NCBI GenBank assembly: GCA_964503045.1
Contig: CAZCZI010000025.1
Location: 24,481-88,480, forward strand
DNA from: CAYZJR01 sp964503045
GTDB taxonomy: Bacteria > Cyanobacteriota > Vampirovibrionia > Obscuribacterales > Obscuribacteraceae
DNA: 64,000 nt
Direction: 5' to 3'
Shown: positions 52,976-62,716 of the stretch, one piece after another
Layout of the letters: each line of letters starts with the position of its first letter
Position numbering within the stretch: the stretch's first letter is position 1
The notes under the pieces: model-generated
The model's input: only the letters and a program-made list of their open reading frames with translations
Database searches by the model: none
Told to the model about the DNA's origin: nothing
Made by a program: the position numbers and the translations under genes

Positions 52976-53476
52976 CTAGACGCCGACTTTTTTAGCTTCG
53001 TCGAGAACCGCCTGCAACTTCGCCTCATTTTCATGAGTGAGCGATGTCTTGATGATTTTGCCGCCGGTGCCCTTTAACTCTTCTGCCACCTTATCTGGTG
53101 TCGCACTTCTGACCAAAACAAACAAAGCGGATGTGTTTGGTTGAAGACTTTTCGATACATCTTTCATGAAGTCATCGTTGATGCCAACATCTGAGAGCGC
53201 CCCTGCAACAGCGCCAGAACCTGCGCCGAGTGCTGCGCCAAGAAACGGGCTGAGAAAGATTGCGCCAATGAGCATTCCCCAGAATGTTCCTTCAACTGCT
53301 CCGTGCGCTGTCAGGTTGATTGCCTGGTTGAGCTTTATTTTGCCATTGGCATCCTTGATTACAACAACTGCATCTTCGAGATCAATGAGATACTCCTGCA
53401 TTAACTTACGCAGTTTGAGGCGTACCTCTTCAGCCTTATGAAGGTCATCATAGGCAATAACCACTAACTGGCTCAT
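52976..53476 (-). CDS. DUF1269 family membrane protein
   Basis: 166 residues from the ATG at 53476, fixed by AAAGGAGG four bases upstream. Family pattern: VVIAYDDLHKAEEVRLKLR at the start, a DLEDAVVVIKD strand, then a glycine-zipper membrane region (about 65-105, with GMLIGAIFLSPFLGAALGAGSGAVAGAL) and a C-terminal alpha/beta part with SALFVLVRSA. DUF1269 proteins are often linked to stress responses and membrane integrity; function is not established. It stands alone between the zinc-ribbon gene and the CHAT gene. Confidence 0.88.
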   Translation of the reverse strand: MSQLVVIAYDDLHKAEEVRLKLRKLMQEYLIDLEDAVVVIKDANGKIKLNQAINLTAHGAVEGTFWGMLIGAIFLSPFLGAALGAGSGAVAGALSDVGINDDFMKDVSKSLQPNTSALFVLVRSATPDKVAEELKGTGGKIIKTSLTHENEAKLQAVLDEAKKVGV

Positions 53477-53650
53477 AGAACCTCCTTTAATTGGCATGTC
53501 GCGGTTTCACATGTGCCGCGATCTGCTCTTGACGCGATCTGCCGCAAACAATAGTTGCGGGCTCAGCTGTGCGTCGCTTCGACGACTGACGATCATACGA
53601 GCAATCAAGATTAAATACATTAGTTTGAGCCGGACGGCATAGCGAAGGAT

Positions 53651-56600
53651 CTACCAACCTTCTCCCGCCAGTACCCAGGCTGCCCAAAACCAGGGATGCT
53701 TATACTTGCCTGACGGGTCGTCTCTGACGGATTCCTGAGCAAGTTTGAGTGCTTCAGCTTTTGGCAATTTTTTGATGAGCATGTTTGTGTAGAAGTAAGT
53801 CATCAACTTTTGCGTCGCATCATCGGGAACTTTCCAAAGTGACATCAAAATCGATCTGGCTCCGGCAGCCATCATGGCTGAGCGCAATCCCATCACACCT
53901 TGACCGGTCACTTCCTCGCCGCGACCTGTTTCACAGGCTGACAAGGTAATTAGCTGACATTTGCTGAGATCTAAACCAATGAGTTCTTCCGCACTCAATC
54001 TGTCTGCCTGGCGAATAGATGAAGGTTCGTTGGTTGTCGCAGGAAGTTTTGCCAAAACAGGAGGAGGTGGTGCAAGCAAAAGACCGGAAGACAACAACAA
54101 GTTTCTTGTTGCGTAAGTAATCATCGGTACTTGCGCGGATCTAACAAGTGAAACTGCACCAAGACTTTCTCGCCATGCAGTCGGCAAATTTTGCGTGCTC
54201 GCGAAGTAACCGTGCGTCGCTAAATGTACGATTGACTCACCGGGCAGTTTCGCAAGTACGGCTGCTTTAGTCGCATTCTTCTCAGTCAAGACGTCGGTTG
54301 CAATTGAAGCTTTCTTAGCGACTTCGGAAATATCTTGAATTTCCTTCTCGGTCGCCGTAAGTGATTCGATGTCTGTGCCTTTGAAATCTACGTTGCCGAC
54401 CAACATCATACGTTGTGTATTTCCCTTGGACAACAAACGGCTTAGGTGAGCGTTAACGAACTCACGCGGGCTGTCGAAGACCGTCGTGAGAAACGGTTCT
54501 CCCTTTGTATTTTGAACGAAGAATGTCGACCAGGGCACGCGCGCAATTTCTGCATCAGGGCAAACGAAAATTCGTTTTGGTTCGACGTATGCTTTGTTCT
54601 TTGTCCGAAACTCGGAAAAAGCAATNNNNNNNNNNNNNNNNNNNNNNNNNNNNNNNNNNNNNNNNNNNNNNNNNNNNNNNNNNNNNNNNNNNNNNNNNNN
54701 NNNNNNNNNNNNNNNNNNNNNNNNNTGCTGCGAAAGCTCTCTTTCAAGCGCTTCCTTTTGCACTGTCAACTCATCGTTTTTTGCAGTCCATTGTTCGGGG
54801 GGCAGCGACCGGTCAGACATTCTGAGATGCCAGGCTGCAAGCTGAGTTCTTAGTTCGTCAAGCGATGAAATCAACTTGGCGACTTCAGGGTTTGAGTCGG
54901 AGTTGATTGCGACTGTCTGTTTTCTAAGCGAACTGATCAACAGTCCCTTCCACTGAATCAACTGTGAATAGGATTTTTTTCTGTCTTCCAACTCGAAGCT
55001 GCTGTAGTCGATCAAATAACCGATTTGCGGGCGAATAGTGTTTTGCAGGAAAGCGCACTGCTCCCCAAACGACAATTGAGGAAAAATCACTCGAACGTAT
55101 TCTGTGACTTTGTTGGCTGCAGTCAGTGCCGCTTCTGCGGCTGCTTTGTCGTTGCCGCGCTTATCTTCGCAGATCGCAAGTTGGTTGTTGCAGTGAATAG
55201 CTGCTACCAAGTCCTTGCTCTGCGCATTTGCTTTGTAGATGACGCTCGCTTCTTCCATCAACTTCTTCGATTCCGCCTCTGCCTTGAGAGCTTTTTTTAG
55301 GCGTGATTTCGACCAAAGAAGATCGGCATAGGTAATCGTGTCTGTTTTCGCAAACTTTCGGCAGTACTCTAGCCCGTTATCGACGAAAGTGACGGCTTGA
55401 GTGAACTCTTTCTTCTTGATGTGCAGGTCGACCAATGTCTCAATCAACTCGATCATCGATTCGTTGAATGCATCTGAACTTTCCAAAGCGGCTGTAGCTC
55501 TGGTACCGTATTTGATAGCTTCTTCCGACTTCCCTAATTCAGAAGAACATGTGCAAAGCATGATGAGAGCTTCGAGTTCAGACTTGGAAATGCGTGCTCC
55601 AGCCAATCCATTTGTTGTGTTCGAATGAACTGCGCTGAAGGTTTCAACAGCCTGTCCAGCGAATCGTGCAGAGCTTGCATAATCTCTTTGTGCCAATGTT
55701 AGTCGTGCAAGTTCAAGAAGTGAGTCGCGTTTCTGATTGACAGCTTTGCTGTCCTGCTGTGCAACTTTCAGCGCCAAGTCGGCTGCCAGGCGCGAGTAAG
55801 CAAAATCGGTTTGTAGGCGGGTAAGGTTAGACAAATCCAAGAGCAAAGCGACACGCTTGTTTCTATCTTCAGGTGCATCTGAAAATTCGAGGCACTTCTG
55901 AGCACCTTTCACGCATAGTCCATAAGTTTGGGTGTCTCCTTGTTGCAAATTGGCTCGTGCGGCTTGAATTAGACAGGTCGCGGCTTTCAATCGCATAGTG
56001 TTGAGCCCACCTTCGCGAGAGCTCATCTGAGTAATCTGATAGTCAATCTTATTGACTGGAACGCATAGACGCGGTTGAATCGATAACCAGATCGAGTAAG
56101 CCTTCTCTTGATACTTCTTGGACATCGGATGATTTCCGATCATTTGAGCAATTTCCATCAGGTGATCGGCAATGACAGTATCTGTCTTGCCAACCTTGGT
56201 CTCGAGTATCCTGAAGTGCGCGTCAACTAATTTCAGCGTGGGATCAATTCTTTTCTCTTTCAATCCGTACTCCAAAATACCTTTCAAGTATTTTGGAATA
56301 TGCGGTGAAAAAATGTCTTCTGTGGTAGGTGTTTTTGATACTGATTCGTGCGCTTTTTGCATACTGGCCGCGCCGGCTTCAGGCTTGGATGCATTAGCTT
56401 GAATAGCCACCTGAGGACTATCGGCGGTCAATGGTTTTGAAGCACGAAGATTGTGATTCTTGTCATAGAGTGAATCTAGAATTTCTCGTACGTACTTGAT
56501 GTCGCTATGCGTAGGTGGATACAGCTTTGACAGTTGCTCCAGAGCTGTCTTGGCTAGCGGCTCTGCTGACTTGTAATCACCCGCGACAGCGTAGATGTCT

Positions 56601-58189
56601 GCTATGTTTGCCATCTTCTTGAGCGTATTTGGATTGCTCAAACCATAAGTCGCCTTGTCAATTGAGAGTGATTGCTGCATCATCTTTAAAGCGTCGGAGT
56701 GTTTTCCTTGAGATTGATACAGCATCGCGATATTGTTCAAGGCGATTGCTGCGGCCGGGTGTCCTTCGCCGTACTTCTGTTGGGTGGTATAAAGAGCGGA
56801 TTTGTATAGCCTCTCCGCTTTTTCATACTGTTTTGTATCTTTGTAATAATCGGCAAACAGATTGGCGTATTTTTTCTCGGCCTCGTCGCGAGGAAGGTCG
56901 TTTAGCCCGGCAGAAACCAATAGCCGGTCGAGAAACCCTTTGGCTGCGGTGTAGTCCTCGGCTTCGAGCGCCAGTCTCGCAGATTTCGAAAGAAGCGGCG
57001 TGGAAGAAATGTATTTGCTTTCGTCTGCAATTTTGAGGGCCTGTGCCACCACCTGTCGTGCCTTAGCAATTTCATGATCGTCATAAATATTGGCGAGTCT
57101 ACTAAGTGCATCCACAGTCGACTGGCTGTCTTTGCCATAGGTCTTTGTGATGATGTCAACGAAGTGCTCCGTCTCTGCATTAGACCGGGTCCTTTTCCCT
57201 AGTTTTGATCTGTACTCATCGATGTTTAAATTGAGAACCGCTAGATCAGCACTGTCGGGAGCAGAGAGTTTTTGCATTATCGACAATGCTTTCTCCCCAT
57301 ACTTTTCGGCTTCATCGTATCGAGACTGCTCGCTGTATAGTGAGGCAAGCTGGTTGGCTAGTTTTGCAACTTGCAGGTGTACCGGTCCTCTAACTGTTTC
57401 GGCAATGGTCAATGCACGTTTGAAATACTCTTCCGCCTCAGCGAATCGGTCTTGTTCTTGGCAGATCATGCCTAGTCTCGTAAACATGTAGGCATTGTTT
57501 TTGTGGTTGATTGTGCCTAACAACTTTGTTCGGTCTTCAACAGACTGTTTGTAGATTTCCTCGGCTTCGCCCTTTTCGCCCTTTCTCATTTTTATGTCTG
57601 CGAGTTGGACGTTTGCCGAAATCAGTGCTTCCTTATCGGAAACTCTTTTGCCATTTTTCAAAAGGCGAATGGTTTCGAGGGCATCTGCCTCATTGAGCGT
57701 CACTTGAGTCTTTAAGAAGTACACATGGCCTAGGTGCGCATCTTGATTTTCTTTGCACTTCTTGAGGTAATCAATGGCCTTCTGATAGGCATCTTCGCAT
57801 TTTTTGAAATCAGACAATTTGTAGTAAGTTTGCCCCAAATCCTCATATACATAAGCAAATCTCGAGGGGTGTGCGGGTTTGTCGGAAGTAGCCAGTGTGT
57901 CTATGGACTTGAGATAAAGCTCTTTTGCCAATTCAAATTCGGACATCAAATACGCTATGTCGCCCTTGAGGTAGAGCGACTCATATTTTTCGAATACAGT
58001 TGAAGCCGCCTTGATCGCCGAATCGCAGAGTTGATCCGCCGTCTTTAGGTCATTGGTGTCTTTGGCGTTTCTGCTTGCCTCGATGTATTGATCGTAACTC
58101 TTTTGTTGCGCCAAAGCACCGAGGCTGCTCATCGAAAGAGTGGTGAGCATTGCCAATACAAGCGAGGTTTTTTGACGACGCTTTCTCAC
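53651..58189 (-). CDS. Exported TPR-CHAT protein (caspase-clan peptidase), interrupted by N
   Basis: About 1,512 residues if the 100 N are taken at face value. GTG start, signal peptide (1-27), then some 20 TPRs in several blocks covering about 30-1100, a helical linker, and a CHAT domain in the last ~350 residues. CHAT catalytic signs: His in IVHLATHGYFA and Cys in LSACETGRGEE, then the ARSILMSLWKV strand and the closing HPWFWAAWVLAGEG. CHAT peptidases are caspase relatives activated by sensor repeats; here the signal peptide puts it outside the cytoplasm. The N gap falls at the linker/CHAT border; the frame is the same on both sides. Nothing indicates a broken gene. Confidence 0.9.
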   Translation of the reverse strand: MRKRRQKTSLVLAMLTTLSMSSLGALAQQKSYDQYIEASRNAKDTNDLKTADQLCDSAIKAASTVFEKYESLYLKGDIAYLMSEFELAKELYLKSIDTLATSDKPAHPSRFAYVYEDLGQTYYKLSDFKKCEDAYQKAIDYLKKCKENQDAHLGHVYFLKTQVTLNEADALETIRLLKNGKRVSDKEALISANVQLADIKMRKGEKGEAEEIYKQSVEDRTKLLGTINHKNNAYMFTRLGMICQEQDRFAEAEEYFKRALTIAETVRGPVHLQVAKLANQLASLYSEQSRYDEAEKYGEKALSIMQKLSAPDSADLAVLNLNIDEYRSKLGKRTRSNAETEHFVDIITKTYGKDSQSTVDALSRLANIYDDHEIAKARQVVAQALKIADESKYISSTPLLSKSARLALEAEDYTAAKGFLDRLLVSAGLNDLPRDEAEKKYANLFADYYKDTKQYEKAERLYKSALYTTQQKYGEGHPAAAIALNNIAMLYQSQGKHSDALKMMQQSLSIDKATYGLSNPNTLKKMANIADIYAVAGDYKSAEPLAKTALEQLSKLYPPTHSDIKYVREILDSLYDKNHNLRASKPLTADSPQVAIQANASKPEAGAASMQKAHESVSKTPTTEDIFSPHIPKYLKGILEYGLKEKRIDPTLKLVDAHFRILETKVGKTDTVIADHLMEIAQMIGNHPMSKKYQEKAYSIWLSIQPRLCVPVNKIDYQITQMSSREGGLNTMRLKAATCLIQAARANLQQGDTQTYGLCVKGAQKCLEFSDAPEDRNKRVALLLDLSNLTRLQTDFAYSRLAADLALKVAQQDSKAVNQKRDSLLELARLTLAQRDYASSARFAGQAVETFSAVHSNTTNGLAGARISKSELEALIMLCTCSSELGKSEEAIKYGTRATAALESSDAFNESMIELIETLVDLHIKKKEFTQAVTFVDNGLEYCRKFAKTDTITYADLLWSKSRLKKALKAEAESKKLMEEASVIYKANAQSKDLVAAIHCNNQLAICEDKRGNDKAAAEAALTAANKVTEYVRVIFPQLSFGEQCAFLQNTIRPQIGYLIDYSSFELEDRKKSYSQLIQWKGLLISSLRKQTVAINSDSNPEVAKLISSLDELRTQLAAWHLRMSDRSLPPEQWTAKNDELTVQKEALERELSQXXXXXXXXXXXXXXXXXXXXXXXXXXXXXXXXXXIAFSEFRTKNKAYVEPKRIFVCPDAEIARVPWSTFFVQNTKGEPFLTTVFDSPREFVNAHLSRLLSKGNTQRMMLVGNVDFKGTDIESLTATEKEIQDISEVAKKASIATDVLTEKNATKAAVLAKLPGESIVHLATHGYFASTQNLPTAWRESLGAVSLVRSAQVPMITYATRNLLLSSGLLLAPPPPVLAKLPATTNEPSSIRQADRLSAEELIGLDLSKCQLITLSACETGRGEEVTGQGVMGLRSAMMAAGARSILMSLWKVPDDATQKLMTYFYTNMLIKKLPKAEALKLAQESVRDDPSGKYKHPWFWAAWVLAGEGW
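54626..54725. other. Assembly gap of 100 N
   Basis: Exactly 100 unknown bases within the CHAT gene, probably a scaffold placeholder. The missing part is about 33 residues if the size is real. A TPR-rich gene is a common place for assembly breaks. Confidence 0.99.
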
Positions 58190-58314
58190 GGGCCCCGGTC
58201 AGTTTTCCTATCAGGGACAGTTATATCACCCCTGAAGGGGCTTAGCCCGCCGAAGCTCAAGCACGATTAGCCGGAGTCTGGGAATATTAAGACAGACACC
58301 GCCAGGAACCACCA

Positions 58315-60009
58315 ATGACCGAGCTAACCGGACCCGCTAACAGCGATAAGGGCAGGCAAGATGCTGCAGACGTCCTTCTGCCGGTCTTTGGCGACCAAAA
58401 GTCTACTCACCAATCTATGCAAAGGCAAGCGGTGGACATGAACGACGACTTGAAGCCTGTGCCTGGATTTTTGCAAGGCGTTCCAGTGCCGATCCTCAAG
58501 GTCATTTCGTTTGTTTGTGGTAGAGAACTCGTGGTTCCGAAGGTACAGAAGCAGACCTTTAATATTACATGCAATCTGATTCCGCTCAGCTTCGCCATTC
58601 TCTTTGCCTGTGTCATGGTTGGTTTGACGGTAGTGGCTTGGGTGTTTGCTGCCAATTTGCTTGCTCCAATCGGGCTCATCTTTCAATTGGAAGTAATTGT
58701 GCTTGTTATTGCCGCTGCGTTGAAGCTCAAGTTGAGCATTACTGAAGATGGAATCAAGGCAGATAGCGCGATTCACAAAGACAGCTTGTACAAACGAAGT
58801 TTTCGCTCGTGGAGTGATTTGCACTCAGTGCGCCTGCGCAAGCTAAAAACACCGGCTCATCTTCTTGCTCGTCTTCGATTGACTAGAGAGGCGCGTCTCA
58901 ATAAACGGTCGATAACACATGAGGTTTTGAACTTTTTTGGAAAAGGATGGAACCAACAAGGCTTTTTGATTCTCGATTTCAAATCAGGTGGCAATATTCC
59001 ATTGCCGTTAGCAGGACTCTCCGGTGAATCTTTGGAAGATCTGTTTTTGTCGATGTCTCGATTTGCAGATCCGATGACTATGAACCCGGATGTGATTTCT
59101 CTGCAACGTGACATTTTGACGGGGCAGGAGCTTCAACTCGGCGACAGCTACACAAAGATGTGGGAAGACAGCCTCAAAAATAGTTTCGAGGTGACCAATT
59201 TCGTTCCGCTTCTAGGTGGGCAATCACTCAGGAGCGGACAACTGAAGATTCTTATGTTGTTGGCTTGTGGTGGCATGTCATCGGTGTATCTTGCGCGCGA
59301 CGGCGAAGGCAAGCGGTTTGTTGTGAAGGAGATTGCTGTTCCGACAGAACATTCTGATGAAGCACGCAAGAAGATTCACGAACTATTTGCGCGTGAAGCG
59401 CAGATTCTGGCGCGTCTCGATCACGCACAGATCGTTAAGGTCGTGGACCATTTTGTAGAAAACTCGCGTGACTATTTGATTCTTGAATTTGTCCCAGGAT
59501 TGACACTTCGCCAGCATGTTCAGATGACCGGCAAATTTAGTGAAAAGGAAGTGACATCGATTGCGCGGCAAATCGCGCAGGTATTGGGTTATCTGCACGC
59601 GCATGAACCTCCAATTATCCACCGCGACATAACCCCGGACAACCTCATTATTCGTGAACCGGATAGAACAATAACTCTAATCGATTTTGGTGCCGCCAAT
59701 GAGTTTATCGGCAGTGTTACCGGCACGCTTATCGGCAAACAGTGCTACATACCGCCAGAACAATTCCAGGGCAAGGCTGTCCCGCAAAGTGACATTTATG
59801 CTGCCGGTGCGACTTTGCATTTCCTTCTTACGGGGCAAGATCCAGAACCAATCAGCTGCTCACATCCAAAAGAGGTGATCAAAGAAATATCTTCAACCAT
59901 GGATGATGTGGTCGCGGCCGCGACTGCAGTCGAGGTGAAAGATCGATTCCCGTCGGTCGAAGCCATGCTTGCAATGCTGGACGGCAAGCTACTGGAGAAA
60001 CGAAGCTAA
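58315..60009 (+). CDS. Membrane Ser/Thr protein kinase 1
   Basis: 564 residues. The N-terminal ~270 residues carry two membrane segments (near 88-115 and 120-140) and a domain that recurs in the next gene; the kinase domain is C-terminal (about 310-555). Features: Gly-rich loop GGMSSVYLAR, Lys in FVVKEIAV, catalytic D438 in HRDITPDN, metal-binding D457 in DFGAAN, and an IPPEQFQG activation-segment end. It phosphorylates Ser or Thr on unknown proteins. The kinase-last order differs from the usual PknB order with an extracellular C-terminal sensor. The next kinase starts one base after this stop. Confidence 0.9.
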   Translation: MTELTGPANSDKGRQDAADVLLPVFGDQKSTHQSMQRQAVDMNDDLKPVPGFLQGVPVPILKVISFVCGRELVVPKVQKQTFNITCNLIPLSFAILFACVMVGLTVVAWVFAANLLAPIGLIFQLEVIVLVIAAALKLKLSITEDGIKADSAIHKDSLYKRSFRSWSDLHSVRLRKLKTPAHLLARLRLTREARLNKRSITHEVLNFFGKGWNQQGFLILDFKSGGNIPLPLAGLSGESLEDLFLSMSRFADPMTMNPDVISLQRDILTGQELQLGDSYTKMWEDSLKNSFEVTNFVPLLGGQSLRSGQLKILMLLACGGMSSVYLARDGEGKRFVVKEIAVPTEHSDEARKKIHELFAREAQILARLDHAQIVKVVDHFVENSRDYLILEFVPGLTLRQHVQMTGKFSEKEVTSIARQIAQVLGYLHAHEPPIIHRDITPDNLIIREPDRTITLIDFGAANEFIGSVTGTLIGKQCYIPPEQFQGKAVPQSDIYAAGATLHFLLTGQDPEPISCSHPKEVIKEISSTMDDVVAAATAVEVKDRFPSVEAMLAMLDGKLLEKRS

Positions 60010-60010
60010 A

Positions 60011-61693
60011 ATGGCCGATCAACAAGAACTCGACTTCGTCTGCAATGAGTATGTCCTCAATGAGAGGCTGAACGGTTGGACTTGGGGACGGTACGGTGGT
60101 GTGAATCTGTTCAGTGGCTTGACAAGCTTGTTCTGTCTCATTCTGACCATAATATGGGTGGTTATGGAGACTGCAAGAGCCGAGCATCTTGCAAGGATTG
60201 GTCAGTACGGACCAATTGGCCTTGGAATTCCATTGTTTTTGCTGGCAATTGCACTCATTGGTCTTGTCGTATCAATGATAATGCTCAGAGAGTTTCCAAC
60301 AAACATGAAGATGAACGAATTTGGTTTCTGGCTTGCTTGGCACTATAAGAACGCAAGGAGATCGCCGCAAATTCCCTGGACCTCGATAATCAAAGTTTCT
60401 GCTCGAAAAGTTGGAACACCGAAGCCAAACGATCCGACCTCAAACATTGTCGTCTCATTCGTCATCGACAAAAAAACCTTGCCTTGGTTTCTAATCGCAT
60501 CTCTCATTACGGACACAGCAGCGCTGTGGAAAAATACCTATTTCTTGCCGCTGTTTTCGCGCAACATAACACTTGAGTTTCCACTTGACTCACTGACACT
60601 CGATGCAGATCGATACCGTATGATGTCCGCGATCAGATCTCGTGTGCCACCGTCTGCAGTATCTGATGATTTCAAGGCAGTGTGCGATTCTGGAAATGTT
60701 CCAACCTTTACTCAACTGTGGCTCGACGACATGCAGTCCTTTCGGCGTACTCGCGCTGATGAATTGCCGGCCGGAGCGCTCTTGCAAGAAGGGCGTTATG
60801 AGGTGCGCACCAAAATTGCCACCGGTGGGCAAGCAAAGATCTATGGTGCTTTCGATACTCATATGAGATGCATGGTTGCGATAAAAGAATTGGTTCTTCC
60901 AATAAATGCCGGTGCAGATGTTCGCAATCGCTCTTTTGCAAATGTCAAAAACGAAGCCATGCTGCTCTCTAAACTTGAGCATCCTGGCATAGTTAAGCTA
61001 CTGGACAACTTTGTTGAAGACCATCGAGCGTATCTTGTATTGGAGCACATTCAGGGAACTTCTCTGAGAGCGCTTATAAAGGATAGAGGTCCTCTAGCAC
61101 CGGAAGTGGTGTCAAGCTATGCTCGCCAAATTTGCGATTTTCTAAGCTATATCCACTCGCTATCTCCACCTGTAATTCATAGAGACTTGACCCCGGACAA
61201 TTTGATGGTGACTGAGGATGGAACTGTCAGACTGCTCGATTTTAACGTTGCCCAACAGTTGGAGTCTGCGTCTACCAAAACGGTTGTGGGAAAACACAAT
61301 TACATGGCGCCTGAGCAATTCAAAGGAAAGCCGACGACACAAAGCGATCTGTATTCTTTAGGGTGCACTCTCTTCTATTTATTGACGGGGCAAGATCCGG
61401 TGCCACTTTCCTGCTCGCATCCTAAAGAGCGTTCAGAGAATGTACTTGTAGATATGGATGATCTCGTGGCGAAGTTGACTAATCTAGAATTGAGCAAACG
61501 CTACGCGAATGCAAAGGAAGTCTCCGAAGATTTGGAAAAGCTAGTCGATCATCGAATGGCGTCGGATTCAGCTAGGTGCGATCAAATTGAGCCTGCCAAA
61601 GAGAGTTCATCGCAAATCGATGATGCCGGAGCCGGCGAGAAATTGGACCTAAGCACTCGCATCAAGGTGAGTGAAAGGGAAGGCTTGCAGTAG
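60011..61693 (+). CDS. Membrane Ser/Thr protein kinase 2, DFG replaced by DFN
   Basis: 560 residues from the ATG directly after the preceding stop. Same plan as kinase 1: two membrane segments (about 35-60 and 75-100), a conserved beta domain, then the kinase domain (about 255-515). Gly-rich loop GGQAKIYGAF, Lys in MVAIKEL, catalytic D392 in HRDLTPDN. The metal-binding motif reads D410-F-N412 instead of DFG, while Asp is kept, so activity is possible but the loop may be stiffer. The C-terminal 40 residues are acidic. Operon with kinase 1, and the two could act as a pair. Confidence 0.9.
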   Translation: MADQQELDFVCNEYVLNERLNGWTWGRYGGVNLFSGLTSLFCLILTIIWVVMETARAEHLARIGQYGPIGLGIPLFLLAIALIGLVVSMIMLREFPTNMKMNEFGFWLAWHYKNARRSPQIPWTSIIKVSARKVGTPKPNDPTSNIVVSFVIDKKTLPWFLIASLITDTAALWKNTYFLPLFSRNITLEFPLDSLTLDADRYRMMSAIRSRVPPSAVSDDFKAVCDSGNVPTFTQLWLDDMQSFRRTRADELPAGALLQEGRYEVRTKIATGGQAKIYGAFDTHMRCMVAIKELVLPINAGADVRNRSFANVKNEAMLLSKLEHPGIVKLLDNFVEDHRAYLVLEHIQGTSLRALIKDRGPLAPEVVSSYARQICDFLSYIHSLSPPVIHRDLTPDNLMVTEDGTVRLLDFNVAQQLESASTKTVVGKHNYMAPEQFKGKPTTQSDLYSLGCTLFYLLTGQDPVPLSCSHPKERSENVLVDMDDLVAKLTNLELSKRYANAKEVSEDLEKLVDHRMASDSARCDQIEPAKESSSQIDDAGAGEKLDLSTRIKVSEREGLQ

Positions 61694-61694
61694 A

Positions 61695-62591
61695 CTACAC
61701 AACTTGAAGTTGTTCACGCAGTTCAAGCATCGATTGATAGCGCGCTTCAGGTTCTTTCGCCAAGCACTTCAGCACTATGGCTTCCAACTTATCGGAAATA
61801 CCAAAAAGTGTTTTGCGATTTCCAAATCCAGGTGCCAGTTCATTGACGTGCTTAGACATTGTCTCGAAGGAGTACTCTCCCAAAAGTGGGGGAATACCGA
61901 CGAGACAGTGATACATTACGCATCCGAACGAGTAAATGTCTGAGCGAACGTCGAGCTGCAATCCTTTGCACTGTTCTGGACTCATGTAGGGTGGGCTACC
62001 GTAGACTTGTCCGGGCTGCGTGAAGTTCTGCGATGCCGACATGCGTCTGGAAATTCCAAAATCCAGGATCTTTATGGAAATGTTCCTGCCGTCATCCAGC
62101 CCTAAAATAAATATGTTTGATGGTTTGATATCTCGATGGATTACGTCTCTTTGATGTGCGTGATTGAGTCCGTCGCACATTTCAATAAACCAAGGCACGC
62201 ATTCGTTTGGATGCACCAAACCGTCAGCTGCAAGCCTTTCTTGCAACGTCATGCCGTCGAGAAACTCTAGTGCCATGTAAGCGCGGCCGTCAGGCAGCAG
62301 ACCGAACGAATACTCATTGATGATGTTTGGATGTTCCAACGAAATCATTACTTGCGCTTCGCGCTTGAAGCGTTCAATGAACCTTCCGTCATCGCTGTTT
62401 TCAGTGGAAAGTGCTTTGATAGCACAATCTACGCCGCTCAATATGCAGCGGGCTTTATAGATAATACTCATGCCGCCTTGAGCGATGATTCCGGAGATTT
62501 CGTAGCGATTTTCTACGACGGCTCCGATTAAAGGATCGAATTGCGCTTCCATTATTCGAGGTTGTGGCTGGAATTCAGTTGATTCGTTCAT
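61695..62591 (-). CDS. Soluble Ser/Thr protein kinase 3
   Basis: 298 residues, kinase domain only (about 28-290), no membrane segment. Gly-rich loop AQGGMSIIYKAR, Lys in DCAIKAL, catalytic D154 in HRDIKPSN, D177 in DFGISRR, and a complete SPEQCKG activation-segment end. It is of the PknB type but cytoplasmic and short. AGGA lies eight bases before the ATG. It converges with kinase 2; the stops are one base apart. Compared with kinases 1 and 2, its catalytic loop has the usual Lys (HRDIKPSN) where those have Thr. Confidence 0.92.
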   Translation of the reverse strand: MNESTEFQPQPRIMEAQFDPLIGAVVENRYEISGIIAQGGMSIIYKARCILSGVDCAIKALSTENSDDGRFIERFKREAQVMISLEHPNIINEYSFGLLPDGRAYMALEFLDGMTLQERLAADGLVHPNECVPWFIEMCDGLNHAHQRDVIHRDIKPSNIFILGLDDGRNISIKILDFGISRRMSASQNFTQPGQVYGSPPYMSPEQCKGLQLDVRSDIYSFGCVMYHCLVGIPPLLGEYSFETMSKHVNELAPGFGNRKTLFGISDKLEAIVLKCLAKEPEARYQSMLELREQLQVV

Positions 62592-62716
62592 TGCATGTTC
62601 CTACCAATAGTTGGTTCTGGAGGAACTGATTAATATGAGGGTAGCTGGTGCGGGTGATGATCGGATGATACAGCCTCTTCTTGGCAACCGAGATTTGTCT
62701 AATCATCAATTAAGAA

